From the NCBI GenBank assembly GCA_027001525.1, contig JALTMR010000235.1:1-5338 (forward strand): a DNA stretch of 5,338 nt. The letters are read 5' to 3'. This DNA comes from Gammaproteobacteria bacterium (GTDB lineage Bacteria > Pseudomonadota > Gammaproteobacteria > Tenderiales > Tenderiaceae). A model generated the notes under the pieces. That model made no database searches, was not told where the DNA came from, and was given only the letters and a program-made list of their open reading frames with translations. The position numbers were made by a program, and so were the translations under genes. Shown here piece by piece: positions 1 to 5,338 of this stretch (position 1 is the stretch's first letter; each line of letters opens with the position of its first letter).

Positions 1-612
1 GACCTCCACGTCACACCCGCCACACTCATTCCCCGCCCCGAAACCGAACTATTGGTGGAAAAGGCACTGGCACGCATTCCGCCGGAGCATCACTGGCACA
101 TTGCCGACCTGGGCACAGGCTCGGGTGCTATTGCCCTGGCCCTGGCCAGTGAGCGGAGCCACTGCCACCTCCACGCCACCGACCTCAGCAGCGCCGCTCT
201 GACAGTGGCGCAAGACAACGCCCAACGGCTGCAGTTGAGCAACGTCCAGTTTTATCAGGGCAGTTGGTGCGAAGCGCTGCCGCCACAGCGATTTCACATC
301 ATCGTATCCAACCCCCCCTACGTGAGTGAGCACGACCCGCATCTGCTTGACGACGGGCTACCCTTCGAGCCCCGCTCTGCGCTCACCCCCGGTGGTGACG
401 GTCTGGCCGCCATTCGCGCCATCAGCCGACAGGCCAGGTCATTTCTCCAGCCCCCCGGGTGGCTGTTACTGGAGCACGGTTACGATCAGGGGGAGGCCGT
501 TCGATCCATCCTCAGCCGGGATGGCTACCAGAACACCCGCACCTACGAGGATCTGGCAGGCAATAGCCGTCTGACGCTGGCACAACACCAACACGGCTCA
601 GACACCGAGTAA
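1..612 (+). CDS. prmC: Peptide chain release factor N5-glutamine methyltransferase PrmC (5'-truncated by window edge)
   Basis: PrmC (HemK) uses S-adenosylmethionine to methylate the glutamine of the GGQ motif in release factors RF1 and RF2, in the cytoplasm. The reading frame is open from base 1, and 203 residues are visible against about 280 usual for the family, so the N-terminal helical substrate domain and the true start lie outside the window. Visible signatures, numbered from base 1, are the linker motif LIPRPETELLVE (residues 9-20), the SAM-binding loop DLGTGSG (36-42), the catalytic NPPY tetrad (104-107), the FEPRSAL segment after it, and the C-terminal YEDLAGNSR. All key residues are present. 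NPPY next to the RPETE motif separates PrmC from general N6-adenine methyltransferases; the close paralogue PrmB is less likely because the RPETE and DLAG motifs are PrmC-like. A TTG at position 52 is internal, not a start. A JAMM protease gene follows after 22 nt in the same direction, probably in one operon. prfA is often found upstream. Confidence 0.96.
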   Translation, partial: DLHVTPATLIPRPETELLVEKALARIPPEHHWHIADLGTGSGAIALALASERSHCHLHATDLSSAALTVAQDNAQRLQLSNVQFYQGSWCEALPPQRFHIIVSNPPYVSEHDPHLLDDGLPFEPRSALTPGGDGLAAIRAISRQARSFLQPPGWLLLEHGYDQGEAVRSILSRDGYQNTRTYEDLAGNSRLTLAQHQHGSDTE

Positions 613-634
613 GACAATCGAGTAGAGAGCGACG

Positions 635-1042
635 ATGCACACCCTAAAACTGGCACGTACCCTGGTAAACCAGATGTTGACCCAGGCACAGGAGTCACCC
701 GACACCGAGATCTGCGGCCTGCTGGGGGGCAGAAACAACCGGGCCCAGCACTGCTACCCGATCAGTAACCAGGCACAGCAACCCCAGCGCCACTACCTGA
801 TGGACCCACAACAGCAGATCGAGGCCATGAGACAGATGCGCGAAGCGGGCGATGAGCTGGTGGCCATCTACCACTCCCACCCCACCGCGGCCGCCATCCC
901 GTCGGACACCGACCTCAAAGAGGCGCAATACCCCGATGCCGCCTACCTGATTATCTCCCTCAACACCGAAGGCGTTCTGGAGCTGGCTGCCTTCCGCATC
1001 CGCCAGGGTCAGGCTTCTCAATTGCAGCTTGAATTGGAGTAA
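635..1042 (+). CDS. Stand-alone JAMM/MPN+ zinc metalloprotease (peptidase family M67, Mec-like)
   Basis: This 135-residue protein is a single bacterial JAMM domain. The zinc and catalytic signature is complete: Glu25 in the EICGLLGG strand, then His80-Ser-His82, seven residues, Ser90, two residues, Asp93 (the HxH-x7-S-x2-D rule). Length and lack of other domains match prokaryotic Mov34/MPN/PAD-1 proteins such as mycobacterial Mec, which releases cysteine from the sulfur carrier CysO. Related enzymes cut isopeptide or peptide bonds at the C terminus of ubiquitin-like proteins (ThiS/MoaD/CysO type). There is no signal peptide or membrane segment, so it should be cytoplasmic. The ATG at 635 is preceded by a weak GAGAG ribosome-binding site at 625-629. 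It lies 22 nt after prmC and is probably co-transcribed. No ThiF/MoeB or sulfur-carrier gene is visible here, so the substrate is unknown. Family and metal site are certain from sequence; the sulfur-carrier role is inference. Confidence 0.9.
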   Translation: MHTLKLARTLVNQMLTQAQESPDTEICGLLGGRNNRAQHCYPISNQAQQPQRHYLMDPQQQIEAMRQMREAGDELVAIYHSHPTAAAIPSDTDLKEAQYPDAAYLIISLNTEGVLELAAFRIRQGQASQLQLELE

Positions 1043-1057
1043 TAGGTACTTTCCCTC

Positions 1058-1085
1058 GATTTGCGCCCCCAAATCCGGTATTTTT
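1058..1085 (+). terminator. Possible weak intrinsic terminator after the prmC-JAMM pair
   Basis: A perfect 6-bp inverted repeat, GATTTG (1058-1063) with CAAATC (1070-1075), encloses a six-base loop, CGCCCC. It is followed, after three bases, by a T-rich run at 1079-1085. It lies 15 nt after the JAMM stop codon, where a terminator would be expected. The stem is short and AT-rich, and the T run does not start at the stem base, so it would be inefficient, and read-through into the cyclase gene is possible. Confidence 0.3.
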
Positions 1086-1141
1086 AGGGACGCGACATAC
1101 AAAAGCTTGGGGCTGTAACTTCAGGCTACAAAAATAAAAGA

Positions 1142-1165
1142 GATGGAAGCGCCTGGGCGCTCATC
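1142..1165 (+). promoter_or_regulatory. Hairpin / dyad in the leader of the diguanylate cyclase gene
   Basis: AGCGCC (1148-1153) and GGCGCT (1156-1161) form a perfect dyad around TG; as RNA this folds as a 5-bp AGCGC/GCGCT stem with a CTGG loop. Outer arms GATG (1142-1145) and CATC (1162-1165) can extend it to 9 bp with a two-base GA bulge. It ends six bases before the GGGGA ribosome-binding site. It could be a translational control stem, a 5' stabiliser or a protein operator; the sequence does not say which. Upstream, no good sigma-70 promoter is visible; the best candidate is the poor pair TTGGGG (1107-1112) and AAAAAT (1130-1135), spaced by 17. Confidence 0.4.
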
Positions 1166-1171
1166 CTGACC

Positions 1172-1176
1172 GGGGA
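1172..1176 (+). promoter_or_regulatory. Ribosome-binding site that favours the second ATG of the cyclase gene
   Basis: GGGGA is the only Shine-Dalgarno-like stretch here. It abuts the ATG at 1177, too close to serve it, but lies nine bases before the in-frame ATG at 1186. Translation therefore more likely starts at 1186, which removes only three residues (MTK) before the first membrane segment. Confidence 0.5.
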
Positions 1177-2781
1177 ATGACTAAGATGTTACCGAAGACA
1201 TACCGCTCCCGTTTGGCAGCGTATATCGTGTTGCTGATAGGCTTTCTGGCCGGCACATTGGTCTATTCATACCACTACTCCCGCGAGGCGCTGCTGGATA
1301 AATCGCGTCAGCAGCTGAGCGACATTACCCGCATTGATGCCCACCAGATAGAACGCCGCAGCGCCGAGTTACAGCGTTTTGTGGGGCTCGTGGCCAACGA
1401 TACCCAAACGCAGGAGTATTTGAGCTTTGCCATTCTCAACGGGGACCGCGGGCCACTGCGACGCCTGCTGGAAAAGCGTTTCTCTGAACAGTCCGCCAAA
1501 CGGGGGCTGGTACTCTCCAGCGATGGACGCACCTTGCTGGGCGGAGACCACATCCACCTGGTGGCAGAGCTGATCGGCCGCACCTCTTGGGATCACCCTG
1601 CCACAGGCAGCTTTTACTACCAGAGCCCGGAAAATCTGGAGCTGGTGGCCTACGCGCCGGTGCAACTGCGCGGTGAGGTGCTGGGCCTGGTGGCCATGAG
1701 CCACAGCGTCCCCGCCATGTTGAGCAGTGGTAATATTGGTGAAAAAGATGCCTATTTCATCGAACAGGGAGGCAAGCTGCAATACAGTTCATTACCCTCC
1801 CTGCCCGGAGAGGCGTTTCTGCCCAAAGATGAACACATCAGTGTGGGCGATGAAACGTTTCTCGTTCTTCCCATACTCACCGCCGACACAACCACTGGCC
1901 GGGCCACCATCTGGCGCGGCAGCAATGAGACCGATCTGCTCAACGAGCTCATCGGCCAGGGCCAGCGCATCGTCGGCTTTACCATTGCCGGGGTGCTCAT
2001 CATTTTTCTCATCGGCTTCATTATCATTCGCAGCTTCAACAAGCCGCTGTCGGTGCTGATGCACCTCACCCAGGAGGTTTCTCACGGCCACCTTCCCAGC
2101 CTGGAAAAACAGGACCCCAAAACTGAAATTGACTCACTCACCAACAGTTTCGCGGACATGGTGCAATCGCTCAAAGACAAACAGAGCGAAGTGGATAAGG
2201 CGCAGCAGGCACTGGAAAAATCAGCCATTACAGACACCCTGACCAACCTCTACAACCGCCGCCATCTGCTGGACATATTCCCCAAACTGCAGGCGCAGGC
2301 CAAGCGTGACAACCGCATCATCATCGCCACCCTCTGCGACCTCGATTACTTCAAACAGCTCAACGACCGCTTTGGCCACATGGCCGGCGACAAGGCGTTG
2401 AAGGAGTTCAGCAGTATTTTGCAGAACCAGTCTCGCAGCAATGACTTTCTCTATCGCATGGGAGGAGAAGAGTTTCTGATCCTGAGCCTGGGAGATGAGC
2501 CAGCGGGCGGGCTGGCCCTGGCCGAAAAGATACGCGCCGCCACACGCGAAAAACTGATCAACTACAAGAACCAGACCATCAATCTGACCGTTAGCTGCGG
2601 CGTCAGCTACTCAGCCCCCAACGAAGACCCGGAGTCATCCCTCAATCAGCTGTTGTCCCGCGCCGACCGGGCGCTCTACCAGGCCAAACGGCGGGGACGG
2701 AATCAGGTCCGCAGCTATGAAGACATTGATGAGTTTGAGTCTCCCGGTTCGGCTCCCACCAAGTACCAGTCGGCATCATAA
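1177..2781 (+). CDS. Membrane diguanylate cyclase: periplasmic sensor, HAMP, GGDEF
   Basis: The protein condenses two GTP into cyclic di-GMP as a dimer at the inner membrane. Numbering is from the ATG at 1177; 1186 (residue 4) fits the ribosome-binding site better. Order: transmembrane helix about 13-31; periplasmic domain about 32-263, perhaps double-Cache-like (PAS-like segments near LVLSSDGRTLLGG 111-123, APVQLRGEVLGLVAMS 160-175 and AYFIEQGGKLQYSS 192-205); second transmembrane helix about 265-284; HAMP about 285-337 with Pro290 and Glu317; charged helical linker to about 349; GGDEF domain about 350-510. Active-site residues match PleD: Asp388, Asn396, Asp405 and GGEEF at 429-433. The inhibitory I-site RSND (420-423) lies exactly five residues before GGEEF. 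So it should be active and product-inhibited. A 24-residue acidic, probably disordered tail follows. There is no EAL or HD-GYP domain. The ligand sensed cannot be named. It is separated by 134 nt from the JAMM gene and ends inside a terminator. Confidence 0.94.
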   Translation: MTKMLPKTYRSRLAAYIVLLIGFLAGTLVYSYHYSREALLDKSRQQLSDITRIDAHQIERRSAELQRFVGLVANDTQTQEYLSFAILNGDRGPLRRLLEKRFSEQSAKRGLVLSSDGRTLLGGDHIHLVAELIGRTSWDHPATGSFYYQSPENLELVAYAPVQLRGEVLGLVAMSHSVPAMLSSGNIGEKDAYFIEQGGKLQYSSLPSLPGEAFLPKDEHISVGDETFLVLPILTADTTTGRATIWRGSNETDLLNELIGQGQRIVGFTIAGVLIIFLIGFIIIRSFNKPLSVLMHLTQEVSHGHLPSLEKQDPKTEIDSLTNSFADMVQSLKDKQSEVDKAQQALEKSAITDTLTNLYNRRHLLDIFPKLQAQAKRDNRIIIATLCDLDYFKQLNDRFGHMAGDKALKEFSSILQNQSRSNDFLYRMGGEEFLILSLGDEPAGGLALAEKIRAATREKLINYKNQTINLTVSCGVSYSAPNEDPESSLNQLLSRADRALYQAKRRGRNQVRSYEDIDEFESPGSAPTKYQSAS

Positions 2782-2818
2782 AAAAGGGCAGAACGACCCC
2801 GTCGTTCTGCCCTTTTTT
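2780..2818. terminator. Strong bidirectional intrinsic terminator between convergent genes
   Basis: A perfect 12-bp stem, GGGCAGAACGAC (2786-2797) with GTCGTTCTGCCC (2801-2812), closes a CCC loop. It is flanked by six A (2780-2785) on the left and six T (2813-2818) on the right. The RNA from either strand thus gives a GC-rich hairpin followed by a U run, so it can end both the cyclase transcript (plus) and the gatAB transcript (minus). The TAA stop of the cyclase (2779-2781) supplies the first A residues, and the gatB stop is 22 nt away on the other side. Confidence 0.95.
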
Positions 2819-2840
2819 GCACAGCGGCGAAGCGAGCAGG

Positions 2841-4277
2841 CTATCCCTGCAACTTCTGCTTCAACATCTGGTTCACCTGCCCCGGGTTTGCTTTGCCCTG
2901 GGAGGCTTTCATCACCTGGCCGACAAAGAAGCCAAAAACCTTCTCATTCCCCCCCCGGTACTGCTCGACCTGGGCCTGATTGTTGGCCAGCACGTCATCA
3001 ATCAACTTCTCGATCGCACCGCTATCGGTCACCTGCTTCAAGCCCTGTTTCTCGATCACCGTATCGGCATCGCCCTCGCCAGCCCACATGGCCTGAAAAA
3101 CTTTTTTAGCGATTTTGCCCGAGATGGTGTTGTCCTTGATGCGCTGAATCATGCCGCCCAGCATCTCGGCACTCACCGGACTATCAGCAATCTCCCTGTT
3201 CGCCTTGTTAAGTGCGCCAAGCAGTTCAACCATGACCCAGTTAGCAGAGAGCTTGCCTTCACCACCGGAGGCCGCCACGGTCGCTTCGTAGAAACTGGCC
3301 AGATCACGGCTGGAAGTAATGGCCGTCGCATCTTCCGGACTCAGGCCAAACGCATCGATAAACCGGGCGCGCTTGGCACCCGGCAACTCCGGCAAGGTCG
3401 CCCGAACCGCTTCGATGTACTCCTCGTCTATCGCGACGGGCAACAGATCGGGGTCGGGGAAATAACGGTAGTCGAAAGCTTCCTCTTTGGAGCGCATTGA
3501 ACGCGTCTCATCCCTGTCGGCATCATACAGCCGGGTCTCCTGAACGACTCTGCCGCCCCCTTCGATAACATCAATCTGACGCTCAACTTCAATATTGATG
3601 GCTCGCTCAACAAAGCGGAACGAGTTGATATTTTTCAGCTCGGTACGCGTTCCCAATGCCTCCTGCCCCCTGGGACGAATAGAGACATTGGCATCACAAC
3701 GAAACGAACCTTCCTGCATGTTGCCATCACAAATTTCAAGATACTGCACCAGGGCGTGGATCTTTTTCATGTAGGCCACCGCCTCTTTGGCGCTGTTCAT
3801 CTCCGGTTCGGAAACAATCTCCAGCAGCGGCGTACCCGCCCGATTGAGATCGATGCCGGTGGCACCGTGGAAATCTTCGTGCAGTGACTTGCCGGCATCC
3901 TCTTCCAGATGGGCACGGGTAATGCCGATGGTTTTGGTGGAGCCATCGTCAAGCTCAATCTCCAGTGCCCCTTTACCGACGATGGGCAGCTCAAACTGGC
4001 TGATTTGATAGCCCTTGGGCAGATCGGGATAGAAGTAGTTCTTGCGGGCAAAAACCGAGCGTCGGGTAATTTCGCAACCGTTAGCCAAACCGAATTTCAC
4101 CGCCATGCGTACCGCTTCTTCATTTAGAACGGGCAACACCCCCGGCAAACCCAGATCCACTGCACAGGCCTGGGTATTGGGCTCAGCCCCATAGGCCGTG
4201 GAAGCAGCGGAGAAAATCTTACTTTTTGTCGCGAGCTGGGCGTGAATTTCCAGACCAATGACGACTTCCCATTGCAT
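2841..4277 (-). CDS. gatB: Aspartyl/glutamyl-tRNA(Asn/Gln) amidotransferase subunit B
   Basis: GatB is the tRNA-binding kinase-like subunit of GatCAB. It phosphorylates the side chain of Glu-tRNA(Gln) or Asp-tRNA(Asn) with ATP, then receives ammonia from GatA to give Gln-tRNA or Asn-tRNA in the cytoplasm. At 478 residues it is full length. Visible signatures are GLEIHAQL at 8-15 (Glu10 and His12 line the active site), [16 protein letters not shown] at 79-94, the family signature [17 protein letters not shown] at 143-159, and [12 protein letters not shown] at 269-280. A C-terminal GatB/YqeY-type tRNA-binding domain runs from about 329, ending with [20 protein letters not shown]. The ATG at 4277 matches the conserved [12 protein letters not shown] start and has a modest GAGAGA site about nine bases upstream. 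It starts 27 nt after gatA ends, so the two are one operon. An uninterrupted run of eight G on the coding strand (2949-2956) encodes part of YRGGNE without breaking the frame. Confidence 0.98.
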   Translation of the reverse strand: MQWEVVIGLEIHAQLATKSKIFSAASTAYGAEPNTQACAVDLGLPGVLPVLNEEAVRMAVKFGLANGCEITRRSVFARKNYFYPDLPKGYQISQFELPIVGKGALEIELDDGSTKTIGITRAHLEEDAGKSLHEDFHGATGIDLNRAGTPLLEIVSEPEMNSAKEAVAYMKKIHALVQYLEICDGNMQEGSFRCDANVSIRPRGQEALGTRTELKNINSFRFVERAINIEVERQIDVIEGGGRVVQETRLYDADRDETRSMRSKEEAFDYRYFPDPDLLPVAIDEEYIEAVRATLPELPGAKRARFIDAFGLSPEDATAITSSRDLASFYEATVAASGGEGKLSANWVMVELLGALNKANREIADSPVSAEMLGGMIQRIKDNTISGKIAKKVFQAMWAGEGDADTVIEKQGLKQVTDSGAIEKLIDDVLANNQAQVEQYRGGNEKVFGFFVGQVMKASQGKANPGQVNQMLKQKLQG

Positions 4278-4304
4278 AGTGTTGTTCTCTCGAATTCTGT
4301 GGTT

Positions 4305-5338
4305 TTACTTAAAGGCTGCCGGGGCCTGCAGGTGCCAGTCGGTGGCCTGCTGGTAACGGTGCGCAATATTCAGCAGCCGCCCCTCCTCAAAATAGTTGCC
4401 AATCAGTTGCAGCCCGACAGGGCGGCCCTCAACGAAGCCTGCCGGAATCGACATCCCTGGCAGCCCCGCCAAATTGGTGGCGATGGTGTAGGTATCTGAC
4501 AAATACATGGTGACCGGGTCATCAGATTTTTCGCCCAAATTAAAGGCGGTTGTTGGTGCGGTGGGCCCCATGATGACATCAACATCAGCAAAGGCCCGCT
4601 TGAAATCGTCACTGATGAGCTGACGCGCCTGCTGCGCCTTGAGGTAGTAAGCGTCGTAGTAACCGGCAGAGAGCGCATAGGTGCCCATCAGGATACGGCG
4701 CTTCACCTCCGCCCCAAAACCCTCGCCGCGCGAACGCTTGTACATGTCAGTAAGGTCTTTGGGATCGTCGCAGCGATAGCCAAAACGCACACCATCAAAA
4801 CGCGACAGGTTGGAAGAGCACTCCGCCGGGGCCACCACGTAGTAGGCCGGAATCGACAAACCGGTGTTGGGCAGGCTGATCTCCACCACCTCGGCGCCCA
4901 GTGCCCGGTACTCATCGATAGCCGCCTCGACAACCCTGGCCACACCGGCGTCCAGCCCCTCGCCGAAATACTCTTTTGGCAAACCGATTGTCAGCCCTTC
5001 GACCGAACCGTTCAGTCCGGCACGATAGTCAGGCACATCGCGCTCCACGCTGGTGGAGTCACGCGGATCAAAGCCCGCCATGGTCTGTAGCAACATGGCG
5101 CAATCCTCCGCCGTGCGAGCCATGGGGCCGCCCTGGTCCAGGCTGGAGGCAAAGGCGATCATGCCGTAACGCGAGACACGACCGTAGGTCGGCTTGAGCC
5201 CCGTGATACCGCACAGAGCCGCCGGCTGGCGGATAGACCCCCCCGTGTCCGTGCCCGTTGCCGCCGGCGCCAGACGCGCCGCCACCACCGCTGCCGAACC
5301 GCCGGAGGAGCCACCCGGCACGGCTTCCAGCGCCCAGG
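4305..5338 (-). CDS. gatA: Aspartyl/glutamyl-tRNA(Asn/Gln) amidotransferase subunit A (5'-truncated by window edge)
   Basis: GatA is the glutaminase subunit of GatCAB, an amidase-signature enzyme that frees ammonia from glutamine and channels it to GatB. The frame is open to the window edge; 343 complete residues are visible against about 485 usual, so the N-terminal part, including the catalytic lysine of the Lys-cisSer-Ser triad, lies beyond 5338. The rest of the active site is here: the cis-serine is the first Ser of PGGSSGGSA (Ser10 from the edge, codon 5307-5309) and the nucleophile is the Ser of [12 protein letters not shown] (Ser34, codon 5235-5237). The 24-residue spacing equals that of known amidases. 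[15 protein letters not shown] and the C-terminal [14 protein letters not shown], with PVGLQLIG after it, mark GatA rather than a generic amidase. The GTG at 5321 is an internal valine codon, not a start. gatB follows after 27 nt; gatC is the expected upstream neighbour. Confidence 0.97.
   Translation of the reverse strand, partial: WALEAVPGGSSGGSAAVVAARLAPAATGTDTGGSIRQPAALCGITGLKPTYGRVSRYGMIAFASSLDQGGPMARTAEDCAMLLQTMAGFDPRDSTSVERDVPDYRAGLNGSVEGLTIGLPKEYFGEGLDAGVARVVEAAIDEYRALGAEVVEISLPNTGLSIPAYYVVAPAECSSNLSRFDGVRFGYRCDDPKDLTDMYKRSRGEGFGAEVKRRILMGTYALSAGYYDAYYLKAQQARQLISDDFKRAFADVDVIMGPTAPTTAFNLGEKSDDPVTMYLSDTYTIATNLAGLPGMSIPAGFVEGRPVGLQLIGNYFEEGRLLNIAHRYQQATDWHLQAPAAFK

Noticed and set aside
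695..1102. Minus-strand open frame of 135 codons opposite the JAMM gene.
   Set aside because: It mirrors the sense gene, whose zinc-site motif is complete. The composition is low-complexity (Gly/Val rich), and no start signal is seen.
1111..1130. Imperfect direct repeat GGCTGTA / GGCTACA at 13-nt spacing.
   Set aside because: Seven-base units with two mismatches are expected by chance in a spacer of this size.
1107..1135. Sigma-70 promoter TTGGGG-N17-AAAAAT for the cyclase gene.
   Set aside because: Only three of six and four of six consensus matches in an A-rich tract; too weak to list as a feature, though its spacing is right and a start near 1142 would begin at the hairpin.
1083..1176. 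Possible c-di-GMP (GEMM-I) riboswitch before the cyclase gene, prompted by GGGACGC at 1087-1093 and an AAAGC at 1102-1106.
   Set aside because: The conserved GEMM core and its second helix with tetraloop receptor are not found, and the spacing between the two matching pieces is wrong. The resemblance is short and likely chance.
1369..1782. Minus-strand open frame of 137 codons opposite the cyclase sensor region.
   Set aside because: It lies antisense to a gene with clear membrane and HAMP-GGDEF architecture. It has no recognisable domain or ribosome-binding site.
2817..3500. Long plus-strand open frame of 227 codons inside gatB.
   Set aside because: It is fully antisense to conserved gatB, begins beside the terminator, has no ribosome-binding site, and its translation resembles no known family. 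GC-rich codon bias explains the missing stops.

Overview
The window is a stretch of ordinary bacterial chromosome. It carries three plus-strand genes that converge on two minus-strand genes. The proteins (PrmC, a stand-alone bacterial JAMM protease, a HAMP-GGDEF cyclase, GatB, GatA) and the fairly GC-rich coding suggest a gammaproteobacterium. A member of the sulfur-oxidising or Chromatiales-like groups is possible, but no marker gene fixes the taxon. Both end genes are cut by the window edges. No tRNA, rRNA, insertion sequence, CRISPR array, phage gene or attachment site was seen.

Left part (1-1042, plus strand): the 3' three quarters of prmC, the glutamine methyltransferase of peptide-chain release factors, is followed after 22 nt by a small JAMM/MPN+ metalloprotease with a complete zinc-site signature. 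The two are probably co-transcribed. In pseudomonads the gene after prmC is commonly moeB, so the JAMM gene sits where a ThiF/MoeB-type sulfur-transfer gene is often found. That suggests, without proving, a role with ubiquitin-like sulfur carrier proteins.

Middle (1043-2840): a 134-nt spacer holds two small hairpins. It leads to a membrane diguanylate cyclase: transmembrane segment, periplasmic sensor of about 230 residues, second transmembrane segment, HAMP, short helical linker, and a GGDEF domain with intact active site and intact product-inhibition site. Its stop codon merges into a very strong, symmetrical intrinsic terminator that can serve both converging transcription units.

Right part (2841-5338, minus strand): gatA (5' end outside the window) and complete gatB, 27 nt apart, encode subunits of the GatCAB amidotransferase. 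This enzyme makes Gln-tRNA(Gln) and/or Asn-tRNA(Asn) by transamidation. gatC would be expected just beyond the right edge.

The window does not contain a convincing novel multi-gene system. The points most worth a second look are the JAMM protease beside prmC, the unassigned periplasmic sensor of the cyclase, and the hairpin just upstream of the cyclase ribosome-binding site.
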